Shown piece after piece: positions 1 to 12,400 of a stretch of DNA of 64,000 bases. Origin of the DNA: Bolinopsis microptera (Eukaryota; Ctenophora; Tentaculata; Lobata; Bolinopsidae); assembly GCF_026151205.1 (NCBI RefSeq), contig NC_087080.1, forward strand, positions 14,579,337 to 14,643,336. Reading direction: 5' to 3'. The position numbers and the translations under genes were made by a program. The notes below the pieces were generated by a model that had not been told where the DNA came from, made no database searches, and was given only the letters and a program-made list of their open reading frames with translations. Within the stretch, counting starts at the first letter, position 1; every line of letters starts with the position of its first letter.

Positions 1-603
1 GCAAAAAATATTTTTTCGACCTCGGACCCCCCCCCCCCCCTGTGACCTTAACTGTGTGTTAACAGTGCGTTATGTGTCCGTCTACGTATAACCGAATTGC
101 CCTAACTTAGCTAGGCTGTTATTGGAAAATATTGAGTGTCTTCTATTATTTACTCTTACCTAAAACATTCTCTCATTCGCAACAAATACTTTAGCACATA
201 CCAAAGTTCCCAACCTTTGTAGTTGTACAACTCAAAGCATATTATAGACATCATTGCGAATTAACTCATCCAAGGAAACTATGAAAGCTGACAATCAACT
301 GTAATGTCTTCCGAGTGTCAAATGTCTAGAGCTGTGAGCACTGATCAGACTGAGTCTGATACATTGTTCTTTTTGTTCTAAAACACAAAGATACAAATTT
401 AATACTCGACTTAGTGACTCGGCTGATAATGAAGCAGTTGAGGTTGCTTGTGTTTGTCGTACGCTCTTTTCAGAATGGCCACTGTCAAGAACAAATGGGA
501 CGACAAAACTTACAATCAGCCCAAATATAAATATAGGGTCTTCAATTTAATTATAACTCTAAAATTAAAATTAAATCAAAGTCTATAACAGAACATTAAA
601 TAC
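1..603. other. Edge of window, XRRA1 intron/unassigned sequence
   Basis: This stretch starts with a C-tract (about 28-40) and continues AT-rich. It lies downstream, in gene direction, of the last XRRA1 exon that I can place, so it should contain intron and perhaps another exon. A candidate acceptor near 498 on the minus strand gives only about 23 codons before a stop and was not accepted. Nothing else can be supported. Confidence 0.4.
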
Positions 604-3462
604 CTGCTGGGTATGCCATGTTTGACGGTAGAGTTTTAATCTCGTTAGCTGTTAATACCAGAACTCTCAGTCTCTCAATGAGCCCTATGTTCAGTATTCC
701 ACTATGTGATATCTGAAGAGTTTAGTGAGGTTACTACCATTCAGACGTTTTGGTTATATTCACAAAACTGAATTGCACTGCTCACAAAAGTTGAGAGGAC
801 ATTAGAGTTACAAGAGTTACAATAGTTACAAGAGTTACAAGAGTTACAAGAGTTACACATTAATAAGATTTAGTATTTATTGTAAACTCTCCCCCAATAA
901 CCTGATTGTAAGACAGATCCAAAGTGTCGAGATGTAGGAAGTGGTTCGGTGACAGTTTAACTTTACTCAAACTGTTAAACTGGAACTGAATCTCCCGAAC
1001 CATGGGAAACGAGGAGAGACACTGAAAATAATGTTATTATCAGTAGTAATTTAGTAGAAGTTATCATAATATTTTTTTTTTTTTAATAAAAAAAAATCAT
1101 AATATTTCAATACGTACTATCATGACACTATTTGCCATCAATCAATTCGACGGTTCTGAAAAGATGACAAATGATAACCGGAAAATAAAAACTAAAAAGT
1201 CAGATCTTAATTGATTATTATTGTGAGTTATACCTCCAACTTCAAATTGTTTTCGGCTGCGTTGATGTGGAACAAGTTGATGAATAAGTCAAAATCATCT
1301 TCCTTAGCCGCATTCAAACCTGTAAGAAGAATGTTCAATGTTTTATAGGACTAGAAGTATTATATTTTTGTTCTTAAATTGCTTAGAATTGTATGCAGTG
1401 AAGCATGATATACAAGAAGTGAAACAGCGATGCAATATCAGATTCGGTAAACAACTAAAACCAATGAAGGTGCCAAGCTTGATTGTTACTTCCACAATAT
1501 CTGAGCTTCTAGACTCTTCCAAATCCATCGCTCATAATAATCAAACCGAACAGTACCTTGGTTGGAGATATCTATACTACAGATATCTTGTGGGTCGTCT
1601 AACTTAGCACAGTTCAGTAGGTAGTACCCGTCCAATATCTTCTCCCCTAACTGTTTCTCAGCCTCCTGTGACTCCTTGCATTATTTTATCAGTTCCCCGA
1701 TTAATAACAATAGTTTTGGTATTATTAAACACGGACGAGACATCAACAGAAACGTTCATATTCCGTAAAACTCGGAACAGTTTCAGTCCCTAAACATAAT
1801 AATTTCTCCGTGATGCACGAACAAGGTATTACCAACCTGTTGCCTATGCTGGATGTAGTCCTGGTCGTAGAGGAGGAAGCTGTGATACCTCCGGTGTTGG
1901 GCTTCCTGGTGCTCTACCAGCCATGCTCCACCTGGGATAGAGAGTTTCAACTAAACTATATGTTCTCTCTCAGTTACCTTCTTGACTACAGAGGTTATTT
2001 CAGTTATTGGAAATGTTCATTGTTTTCTGAATTCCTGCTACATTTTTATTTGAATTGTGATCACTTTAAACTCAATACAATTTCTGGCAGATTCTTTAAT
2101 GTTGACGTCTTATTGGTTCAAGATAAACAGTAAACAGTCAAAGTACAGTGTATTCAATCGTAAACTTAACATTCGTTTATTATCGACTGATGATCATCTC
2201 ACATTGAATTTTTCATAATACCACGACTTGCAAAAACGATGTGCACGCAAATTTACAATCTCACATGTTCTGTAATTTCACATGCACGAACGTGATTGGA
2301 TAAACCTCTGGGTAGATAACGAGATCTGTACGGAATTAAAGAATCCAGCTCCATCAGTAGCACAAATAAACGAACAAACAAATAGCGGACAATGATTTGA
2401 ACTGAGCATCTTATGACAAATTTTAATTACTATCGCGTCGGTCGGATAGGTAACTTAAGCTGTGCTAACAGAGTAACGGTGTAACAATATAAAAGTGATC
2501 CTTAAATAGAAAGTTTAAAGAAGTCACTGCTTAATGAATGCTAGTGTGGTTTTGATACGACGACAGGATGTTAAAGCAACATTCTTATTCAGTTAATTAA
2601 CTGTTTAAATATCTGTTTAAACGTGATCAATACGTGAAACATATTAAGATTTATGAAAAGTAACAAGTAAAGATAAAGGATTTTATAACTTAAAATGTTT
2701 AATCAGTGTTGTACGGTTGATGATTTAATTTATTGTGTGAGCACCGCACTCCACCAACTCTTGAATCAGCAAATTATTAAGACAATAGATATAGTACTTT
2801 TACATAATAGGGGGTTTTGAACTGGAAATATTTCAAGAAGAGAAAGTACAATCAATATTCGGTGCAGAAAAATTCGAGCCAGACCAATCTAAATCGTGAG
2901 GCTTATTAATGAATCCGTACAAAATCCGTACGAAATTTCTAATCATCGGTATTCAGTACTGTGTTTGAATCTCCTTCCAAACTCAACAATCAGCCTTCAT
3001 ATATTAATGGTTTCCCTAACCTCCACCAGTTTATAATTGTATCACCAATTTAAAAACTTTTCTCCGTTAAAACCTTATTTTACCAATAATAACAACAATA
3101 AATCTTAAAATGAAGCAGTGGGACAACAATAAACCGTGGGAAACAATGAAATGATAGTACGCTTGTATTTCGCCCGCACGGATAGAAACTGAGACAATTG
3201 CCAGGGACTAACCAGTAACCATGCTAGAGTGGTTTAAAAATACAACAATTAAATTCTAACTCCTCCAGGGCAGGTATATATGAGAATTTTGTCTCTCTCA
3301 CACACTAGTTGGAGTGGGTATAATCACAATATTCTGGCTATTTGCCAAGTTTAATGTACCTTCAGTTAGTATCTGCTTCTTGCGGGTGAGAGAGTGAGCG
3401 GGAAACGCGGGGATCAGTCCATCAAACGCGGGTAGAAAGTCTGCTGTGTGCAGTTCAGTCAT
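604..3462 (-). CDS. XRRA1: XRRA1-like leucine-rich repeat protein, N-terminal six exons (partial)
   Basis: Six minus-strand exons join with consistent phase: 3462-3360, 1931-1837, 1665-1557, 1319-1234, 1021-902 and 712-604. All have AG acceptors and GT donors. The first gives MTELHTADFLPAFDGLIPAF..., the second GAWLVEHQEAQ..., the third and fourth a DPQDICSID.../HINAAENNLKLE segment, then leucine-rich repeats (HLDTLDLSYNQ, RLRVLVLTANEIKTLPSN). The order of the short HWLV-like motif, the D-x-C-x-I motif, the INA-x-EN segment and the first LRRs matches vertebrate XRRA1 as I know it. Its role is poorly defined; it was named for X-ray resistance and is testis-rich in mammals. The 3' part is beyond the window or not recognisable. 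Exon 3 could start 9 nt earlier at an AAG acceptor; I chose the CAG. The nearest alternative is another LRR protein. Confidence 0.72.
805..857. repeat. Short 9-bp tandem repeat in XRRA1 intron
   Basis: About six copies of a 9-bp unit (agttacaag with one variant) lie in the intron between XRRA1 exons 5 and 6. No function is apparent. Confidence 0.8.
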
Positions 3463-3913
3463 TTTCAAGTCATGTCATCCTATTTTGAGGCCCTACGAGG
3501 AGTGTGCTAAGGTTATGATTTAAATTTACTGGATACACACGGGGATATAGTATGGTATGGTAAAAACAAATAGTTTTAAAATCACCATATAAAGTTAGCT
3601 ATATATCTCGGTGAATTAATTTCCTTTTTTCGGTCATCAGAATTCAAAATTGGTCTCTTGAATACGTCATGTCGTAAAGTGGTCGTCAAATGCCAGTGTG
3701 AATTAAGTGATGAATATCAGGACAACACATAAACTTCCTTAAACTCGTGATCAAACACAACCTTTTATTTGTCCACCAATTAGTCCATTGTTTAAGTCGA
3801 ACTATCCAAAGCAAATCCTATGGTATAATTGGGTATGACCATTACACTGGATCATGGTTTGAGAAAGAGTGGTCGTGATACTAGTTCATTGGCACATTTA
3901 TTTTGGTTTGAAA

Positions 3914-6900
3914 ATGAGGGCTTCGTTTTTAACGATTTTAATGGTTCTTGTTGGAGATATATTATGTGCAGATCAACCTACAATCGCTACAAACCAGTCT
4001 ACAGTCCCTGCAGACCAACCTACAGCACCTACAAACCAAACAGTTTCTTCAGAACAGCCGTTCTTGCCACCCAAAGGAAAATTCAACTGTACATCAGCTG
4101 ATATACGGACTGGGCAACCAAGTTTGGTAAACGAATCAGGGAAACTAATAGCTATAGAAACCTTTGAATGTGAGTATGATCAAGTCGAGTAGTCTGTCAT
4201 CTTTTATAGTATACTGTACAGGGGGGGGGCCGGGGGGGCAAGTAAGTACACATTCACTGGATCCTATAACACAGCTGCGACACCGTAATTGGGCTTTCTG
4301 AATGAATGCACGATACCCATAATCAGTGCGGATCTAGTGTCAACCCAATCACCTTTGGATTTGTTTGGAGAGGCGAATCATAAACAGTTTATAAGGCTCT
4401 ATCAAATCACCTGATACACTAGATTTATACTATCTGAGTAGCGATAGCTCTCGTATTTTCAGGATAAGTGTGTTTTAAGTGACTTCCCCCCCCCCCCCCC
4501 TCCCCCCGCGCCGCTGTATAAATTATCATTTGATCAGTAAATTGATGACACAAGGATGTGATTGACAGAAGGTTTTACGAATTTTGATAAAAATCGTACA
4601 TCTCAAATGCGTAATTCTCTCATGAGCAAGACTCAATAATGGCCAAGTTTTGGTAATTAATGCGCCAAATACATAAAATTGTTCGAAAATGTCGCGCAAA
4701 TCCACAGCAACCGATTTCCTAAAATATCTTGCAAATTTTCAAAGTGTTTTAGTCTGATTTTTAATTTACCACATTAACAAACTTCTCGTATAAAAACATG
4801 CAGTGTGTTGTCCCTTTTCTAAATTCTGCTGACGAAACATGTTTAGTGTTCACATCCCTGAATTATGGACATGATGTTGATTGTTACACGGTTAAATCCA
4901 GCGTCCCTTGAAGTTATAGATAAACGAATGCTTGTTCCTCCTGTTTGGTTTGTAAGCAGCTGGACCAGGTGAAATGTGCTTGTAGGGCTCCAAGGCCGTT
5001 CCTCGGGGGAGGGTTGACAGAAAGTTAGCACTAGCCACGTCAGACTTCTTGGGACCGGTGTAGTTCACTATGTCGTAAGCTCCAGGTCCTGGCTGAGGTT
5101 TTGCTTTGGGTAGTGGCATAGCAGGGGCGGAGATGGCGAGATAGTGTAGTCGGTAGAATGGAGTAGCATCTGAATCTTCTGCGATGTACGGGTCGTATGC
5201 ACCAGGACCGGGTACCTCAGAGTCTAGGTGTAGCTCCTTCAAATCTCGCTTTACTTTGGACTTGAAGACTGAAGACATAGGGTTGACGCTACTCTTGATG
5301 ACGTTGTCCTTTACCTCGTAACTGCCCGGAGCGGGGAAGTCTGACTTTAGAGTCGTTGTTAGGGCATCTCGTTTAGTGCGGGATTTGAAACTTGCAAACG
5401 CTGACGGAGCGGTACGGATTGGTACGACTGGGTTGTACTGATTTGGTGGTGGTCCCGTGAATTCCTGCCTCTTTTCCACACAAATCGGTTTGTGGAAGGC
5501 ACTTGTAACTGCTCTGTTAAAATCTGTTTTGGGTGATATGTGATCGTAAGAACCAGGCCCAACTCCTATCTCCGATCTCCTGCCCTGAAACCGCTTGGTT
5601 GACGAAGCAAAAGATCCCAGTCCTTTCTTTGACCAGCTCGTTTTACCATCTTGATTACTCAACATTTGCTGCTGATTCGTATATGATCCTGGGCCTGGGT
5701 TTTCTGTGATGTAATCATAGTCACTGAATCGACAAGATCGGGAGTTAAAGCCTTTCTTCTCGTTGTTAACGATGACGTAGGTTTGATATTTAGAGGGAAT
5801 AGAGGGCGGATCTCGAAGAGGTCGAGAACCTGTTAGGATGCGGCCCCCTGGACGACTTCCTGTAGTCACCCCTCCTGCGCTAACTGGGGCCATACCTAGA
5901 AATATAAGGGTTACGAAACAGTTTACAGTGTAACATTTTACTTAAAATTATATATAAAAATCACGTACAATAACAAATTTTAATGAACGATCGGATCATT
6001 TTAGGACCGATACAAATTTAATAACTATAGCGAGTATTTGTAGAAGGAGCGCTTCAGCTGTTATTAACAGCACAGCACTTATAAAAAAGCACCTAAATCT
6101 AAAACATTTATCTTCAGTCCCAGGATTAACTGAGGGGAGCTCAGTATGTTATCTGAGAGATGCAGAAGTGGATGGACTTAACATGACGTTGCAGTACAGA
6201 GTGACAATAGAGAATATTACAGCAACATACAGGTATAAAACCCAAGTATGAGGCCCAACTTGTGTTACCGACCTTTACATCTTGTTTTGTTAAAGTAGTT
6301 AAAGTAAGATGGTCATAAGTTTTGATGTTCGGTTTTTCCCCCTGAAATATCAAATATTTGTTCAGTGTGAAAGACGAGTACAAGTTTGGAATTCCCCAAC
6401 TAGACGCCACATGCACATGCCAATGCACTAAAGGTACGGAGGCAACTGATTGTCCTAAACTTGACAGATGCTCAGACGATGATATCAATTGTGTTGAGTG
6501 GAACGATCTTTCTGACAATACCAAGGTAAGTAGGCTGTTAGATTCCTTATTTCCTGATAAACTTGGCATTCAGATCACTGAATATTCTAATTCTACACCC
6601 TATTAGATATTACACATAGAATCATAGGTATTAAGCTGGAAATTACATTCAACTTATAACACATTTTTTAGGGGTGTTTTCTGGATGCAGTCAAGCAAGT
6701 AGCAGGACGATCTCGAATATGCTGCAAAATATTCGTGACCTCCGACGAAACTTATACAAGCTACAAGATAAACCAAACAAGACCCACAGTATCTGCCAGG
6801 GTGAGGACCTCTGTCTATCTTCATGAATCTGATCACCTTCTTTATACCAGTACTCATAGGTTCAGTACTACTGGCACTTCAGGAAGTACTCAAATCGAAG

Positions 6901-7940
6901 GTATAAGCGCTTCACTAACACCTACTTCTATCACCACCAATGAGATTCCTGCTTTTGAAAATGAAAGGTATTATAACTCCGAGAAAGATGGCAATGTTCT
7001 GACCACTGAAGAGTTAATGAATCCAAAAGATAAGAATGAAGTCACTAGGTTTGGCTGGTTGAAAGTTACTCAATATCAAGAGTTTCAATGGAAAAGGAGA
7101 CAATTCAAAAGATATTTCAACGCAACTGTTCAGGATTGTGCTGAGAGCGAGCTGAGGCCACGTTTTTACGGGACCCACTCATCTCCACCCGCCTACCAAA
7201 CACTTCAATCTAAATACTCAACAAAAGTCTCTTCTATTAAAAGAAATACAGAGGGAAAAATAGAAGTGAATTCTTTGAAGTCCGTGATTGACCTCAGTTT
7301 GGTACAAAAGAAGCAGGATTTCATTCTTCATACAGATGTAGTCTCCAAAGTAACAAACTTCACAGCTGTTCTATTCATGGACAAGAACAGTAATCGCTAC
7401 CTCAACATCTCCCTCACTGACACTAATGGTCTATTGAGGGGTCATTTGAGAGCAGGAAACAAAAGCGAGGTTTTCCGTCTACTTTTACAAGAGGGGACAC
7501 TAGAACACATCCAGCCTATCGCAGTGGAGTGTGTGGATAATGACACAACTCTGTGCCTTGAGGCTGTCTGGGGAACAAAAAGTAATCTTTCTAGCAAGTG
7601 TATTGATGTTAAGTGTGAAACTATTGCCCTTGACACCGCAGAAAAGAAAAATTCTACGATAGATTACACAATTGGTGAAAAAGAAAGCATTCTAAGCCCA
7701 CGTTCATGGCTGAAGTTTGCGAATCCGGCTGAGTGGTTCAATGGAATTGACAGTGCTGCGGAGGGTTTTATAATCGCTGTAGTTGTTATCCTTATCATCA
7801 TACTGCTGTCTTTCATCATCTGCTTCATAAGGTGCTTTTGTTGTTTTTATAAGTGCTGTAGATGCTGCAAGAAGTGCAAGAAGAAACGCAACAGAAACGA
7901 ATATAATGGACACGAAGTCTTTCAAGGGACTGACTTGTAA
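3914..7940 (+). CDS. Likely EFF/AFF (FF) family type I membrane cell-cell fusogen
   Basis: Four exons (3914-4169, 6118-6232, 6366-6525, 6672-7940) join in phase to 599 aa, close to the roughly 590-660 aa of nematode AFF-1/EFF-1. The order is: signal peptide (MRASFLTILMVLVGDILC), a Thr/Asn/Gln-rich stretch with glycosylation sequons, a Cys-rich core with ATCTCQC at about 139 followed by paired cysteines (RICCKIFV), a long ectodomain with many N-x-S/T sites, one transmembrane helix near 543-563, and a short basic tail with nine cysteines in about 20 residues. FF proteins are class II-fold fusogens at the plasma membrane that merge somatic cells. Size, topology and the CxCxC-to-CC pattern support the family, but I recognise it by pattern only. 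STPG1 is nested antisense in intron 1. Alternatives are an unrelated Cys-rich adhesion receptor or a diverged HAP2-type protein. Confidence 0.6.
4892..5893 (-). CDS. STPG1: STPG1, sperm-tail PG-rich repeat protein (intronless coding region)
   Basis: A single 333-aa open frame with seven or so sperm-tail PG-rich (STPGR) repeats: NPGPGSY, GVGPGSYD, GPPPNQYNP, PAPGSYEV, VPGPGAYDP, PGPGAYDI and SPGPAAY. Human STPG1 (also MAPO2) is 334 aa, so length agrees. The family is tied to axonemal and microtubule-associated structures, with STPG1 also reported in apoptosis after alkylation damage. The start is the first ATG of the frame, and a consensus acceptor (ttctag) ends 2 nt before it, meaning a 5' UTR intron or a trans-splice site. 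The whole gene sits inside intron 1 of the fusogen gene on the opposite strand. Other STPGR proteins such as ODF3-like ones are the alternative, but length and repeat count favour STPG1. Confidence 0.82.
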   Translation of the reverse strand: MAPVSAGGVTTGSRPGGRILTGSRPLRDPPSIPSKYQTYVIVNNEKKGFNSRSCRFSDYDYITENPGPGSYTNQQQMLSNQDGKTSWSKKGLGSFASSTKRFQGRRSEIGVGPGSYDHISPKTDFNRAVTSAFHKPICVEKRQEFTGPPPNQYNPVVPIRTAPSAFASFKSRTKRDALTTTLKSDFPAPGSYEVKDNVIKSSVNPMSSVFKSKVKRDLKELHLDSEVPGPGAYDPYIAEDSDATPFYRLHYLAISAPAMPLPKAKPQPGPGAYDIVNYTGPKKSDVASANFLSTLPRGTALEPYKHISPGPAAYKPNRRNKHSFIYNFKGRWI

Positions 7941-8391
7941 TAATGAAGCACAAAACTGTTCATATAAAAACTTTTAAACAACTTCTTTGATAACAAAAAA
8001 TCTGATATCATGCACACAATTGTGATGTATAACTTTCAGATCTCGAAAGAAATACCAGAGATTAAAATACTGGACATAAAATCGTTTGTTTTTTAATCAA
8101 CTCTTCCTGGTCTTATCGAAACGCAACATAATAATAATGTAATCTGACAGTTTAAATTAATCTTTAATTATATTATGGCACTTTCATTTCACAGAGTTTT
8201 AACTTTTCATTCTGATGGTTTTTAAAATTTTTAATGAACACTTCAAGGTGTTTGCAGTGTGTGGTTAATCTACAGATGACTTTTATATCAATTCTCACTT
8301 CTTTGACATCAAATATGTACATTATTTATATTACACCTAAAAAATGGTACAATCAGCACAAAATAATAATATGCAAGGTAATATTTGAAGT
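7941..8391. other. Intergenic sequence between convergent genes
   Basis: AT-rich sequence holding the 3' ends of the fusogen gene (plus) and the TEX47-like gene (minus). An ATTAAA at about 8061 could serve as the fusogen poly(A) signal. I see no further gene. Confidence 0.5.
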
Positions 8392-9402
8392 TCACATGTA
8401 CGGGAAAAGTCTGATCTCCAAAGGCCAAATGAGTTCTTGGTCGAGAACGACGTCCAAGGGTTTGGTGTACTTCTCTACATAATCTATTGTAGAAAATAGG
8501 GACTTGTCGCTTGATATATGTTCAATAATTTCTTCTGCTGTGGAAATTAGTATTTTCAGAATTAGTTAATCATCTGAGTAAACTGTATTAACAGGCCTCA
8601 GAAGTAATGATATCAAAATCTTAAAATTCGAAGAGCACTAAAAGCAACAACTTTGGCGCATAATTCTCCTTCAAATACAATGCATGTAAGTTTTTAAAAC
8701 AAATTAATCATAGGATTGAACTTTTAACTTACAAACGATGAGTTGGGTCTGAGATGAAATCATTGTTTCACATCGAGCTCTATAGTTGACTTTAGGAACA
8801 TTGTGATTCACATATTCTGATAAGGAAACTGTTTGCTTTATCGTGTTGATGATCACCTGTTCAGATTAAGAATTAAACAAAATTGGTCAATAATAATAAT
8901 AATTAAACAATAATTTGATCATAGAATAGTTCATGAGTAGGCAAACCTGTGATATAGAGTCACTAGTTTCGTGTTTCTGTTCAAGTGGCCTGATGGGTAG
9001 TGCTGCATCAGCCCACCCATGCTGGAACAAACGAGTTTGTACATTTTCTGTGAATGAAAGCACCATACTCTCCAAAACAATTTCAGACAAGTTTGTATTG
9101 ATTTCTTGCATAAAAAGCATTATGATTTCCTGAGAGGATTCAAGACAGAATAGAGCATGTTGATTGTACATCAACAGAATTCCAGATGGAGGCTCTTGAG
9201 AAAGCTGACTTTGACAATGCTTCAGAAATTTGTCAATTGATGATCCTAGTGATTTTTTATCTTTCTTTTCAAGTCCACTGGCCAACTTTGAAGATATAAA
9301 GATCCTGTGAATCATCCCTTTCTTGTTTCCAATCCGCAACCTGTCCATCGCAACATCAAGCAATGAAAGGCGAGTTGATTCGTAAGCATCAATTTGAGAC
9401 AT
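8392..9402 (-). CDS. TEX47: TEX47-like protein
   Basis: Three minus-strand exons (9402-8947, 8856-8733, 8537-8392) join in phase to 241 aa; human TEX47 is about 250 aa. Recognisable blocks are GMIHRIFISSKLA, the PPSGILLMYNQHALFCLESS segment (a BLUF-like sheet in this family), SRLFQHGWA-type sequence near the exon 1 end and a C-terminal hydrophobic/acidic stretch ending LEIRLFPYM. No catalytic residues are known. The family is testis-enriched in mammals and widespread in ciliated organisms, so a ciliary role is likely but inferred. I start at the ATG at 9402 because a tttag acceptor ends 1 nt upstream. With XRRA1 and STPG1 it makes three testis/cilia-type genes in 9 kb. Confidence 0.72.
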
Positions 9403-9417
9403 GCTAAATAAATTCAA

Positions 9418-12400
9418 TTTAGTCTCAGACTGTTTTATCTTGATTAATAATCAAGTACAACCGTTGTGAAAGTTACCACTCGAACTAGAAAAATAGAATC
9501 AGAAACAGAATGTATAAAATACTGGAACATGAAGAAAACTTGATTATAGTCAATCATTATTTAACCAATCTGGGATACAAAAAGCTTCAGTTGTGGTGGG
9601 GGGAGGTTCCAAGGATGCCAAAAAGAGCTGACTTTTTAAGCCACTGAGTAGTACTTGACATGATGGTGATGATGATAAAAATATTATGTTATTTTATTCA
9701 TTTCAGCAAACTACTAGTTAAACTTAAGTCTAGACACAAACTGATATGCCAATAACATTTATTTCTGAACAGTAATCTGAAAGTAAAAGCTACAGAAAAG
9801 ATAAATTGCAGAGACAAGTAAGGAAAAACCGCAAGCTTATAAACGGAGGTTTATCAGACAACAAGGCCAGAGAAAAGGCTTATTACATAACATTGGACGG
9901 TACATTAGACAGCATATTAGTCAGTTGCCTTATGAATAATAATAATAATAATAATTCTATACTGTTACATAATTTAAAAATTATGGCCCCTTATTGTGGG
10001 CAGAGTATGTGTCTTTATTTAAGTGTCCTGATTTAAAATCATCTGAGTGACTGCATTGAAATAATTTAAGGAGAGTACCATAAAAACGTTAAAACAAAAG
10101 GAGTAACAACTAGAACATACTTATATTAATATCAACATTAGAACAAAATACAGTCACCTAATTCCCTTCTCCTACGGTTGAGTATAGAGGAACCATCTTT
10201 GGCGTGTATTAGGGACTTAGACCATTACAAATACCCTGCTGTAAGTTTGCAAGGTATGTGGACTAAGTGGGTCGAGAGTACTCGACTTGGAAGTGGGTGT
10301 TGAGAATTCTCAACTAAACTAGAAGATAATGATGTCCAGAAGATGAGGCAGTAGATGGAGTATGCCTTATGATCAAATGTCATAATCATTTGTTCTATTT
10401 GAAACAACCAAACAACAATGTAGTGTGATTGCAAATGTTATAAAACTATGTTTGTGCACGGCTTAGGCATTTAATCGTTACCATGGCTAAAGGTATAGTA
10501 TCATGATTGCTGTCGTCAATGATGTGATGACACCTGCATTATCCACAAGTTTATATTGAGCCAATATCTAAGGTATCCAGTGATCTTACTAATTTCTCTA
10601 CCAAATTTTGAGAAACAACAAAGCCTTAAATATTTTAAACAGGGCAATAACCGTGCTTAATCAAGCTAAAATGAAAAACTGATCATTTTTTAAAAGACCT
10701 TTGACCCCAAAATCAAAAACAACTTTTTTCAGAAAAGATATTGTTCGACATTTCAGTGTGACAACATAGTATTTATAATTTTAAAAATTTCTATCAAAAA
10801 TTCAAAACGTAAAAAACATAAATCTGAGGCAACAGTCTCGTCTCATATAAACGTCAATATAATAAAAACAATTGCAGTTTTTAGACAAATGACAAAGTGT
10901 TTAAACAATGTACATATAATATTACAATGACCCTATATAAGATCAAATATTCAGTATATTCCCCATTTAATTCACTTTTAATTTTGGACTTATAATTAAT
11001 TTTTCGCGTGAGACGGATAAGGGTTTAAAATTGTTTTTAAATTAATTAATTGACATTTGACAAAAAGCTGATTAAATTTAATTACATAATTTTGTGTTCA
11101 GTGTTGCAAATTATTTTCGTATAAAATTAACCATTGTTAATGGTTTGGCCCAGTGCGCGCTACTTCGTAGCACTTGCTGCATCGAGAAGTGCGGCGCGCG
11201 TTACTTCGAAGAAATTTAGACGAGTAACATTCGTCAAGTACAAAATCAATTGTCTTCATGTCAATTGAAGTTGATTGTATTTATTGAAGTTTTAGTAAAT
11301 GCTTAATTTGGCCTTCGTATTGGAATAAAGCTTGCGCTTGTTCATGCATAGTACAGGACTTCAAATACAACATTACAGACTATGCAAATGCTCTTTCGCC
11401 ATTACTTTCGATTCATGCCTTGCACGCTATTTTTCTCCACGGCGCTTTTTTTCACTGTTTGTATTTGTGAGAGCTATAAAGCTTGCAAATTTGTGAAAAC
11501 TGAACTAGCAAATTAAGTAGTTTGGCTTTTGTATTTTTAGCCTTTATTTGTACCGAATGGGTAATTATGAATTTAGTGCCACACTGAGTGCATTAAATTT
11601 AATATAAATACAGCGCAAAAATTAAATACAAAATTAAATCAGTTGCAGTAAAGTTTTATAACACGAATAATTAAAAAACAGAAAACACGATTCTTATGAT
11701 AAATTAACATAGTATTAAAGATTTTGTATTTAATTTATACTGAAAGGTACCTTTTTAATTCAAAGGTCACAATCTGTTTATTAAGCCCGGTCCGGGCAAT
11801 TAGCATTGAATCACTAACAATTAGGATTTTGACCTGAGTTGATCACTCAGCGAAACAAAGTTTCGTATAGTAAACACATACAGAGTTTCATACATTTTAG
11901 GAATTTATTTTATCAGGGTGTCCGACCTTTTAGTTGACAATTAGCCACTTTCGGATCTTTCTGAGTGAGCTGTTTGAAATCCATTATCAAGCGTAGAGAT
12001 ATAGCTTAAATGTATAACATTCGATTGTCCATCTTACAACTTTTAGCTAAAGGTTAAATATATAATCTTCCAAAATCGACCCAGCTCCTTGCACATCTTG
12101 ATGACGATATTGACTCAATACACAATGGCCATTAGAGTGAATTAAATTCAAAATATCGTATACTGAATTAATCTAGCACAGTGCATTGCGTCATTAAATG
12201 TTCAGATTTATTGGAAATTCCGAGCTGCATGTCTTCTGTGCTATTGCACATTGTTCAATAGGGCTCTATTCTTACAAGCCATTAGTTTTCTGTCTTGTTC
12301 GCCAAAGTCCTATAGGTTGAAGAAATGCAATAACAAATGGTAAAGAATATTCAAACAATATACACATAATATAGCAATGGCCAATTGGCTGACTATAAGG

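Noticed and set aside
401..498. Candidate XRRA1 exon 7 after a gacag acceptor
   Set aside because: In the required phase it reads only about 23 codons before a stop without a donor, and the sequence does not resemble the next LRRs.
1338..2133. Plus-strand ORFs of 89 and 107 codons
   Set aside because: They are shadows of XRRA1 exons 2 and 3 on the minus strand.
3914..7940. HAP2/GCS1 gamete fusogen instead of EFF/AFF
   Set aside because: The order and spacing of cysteines near the N-terminus and the absence of a recognisable HAP2 domain fit FF proteins better, but I keep it as an alternative.
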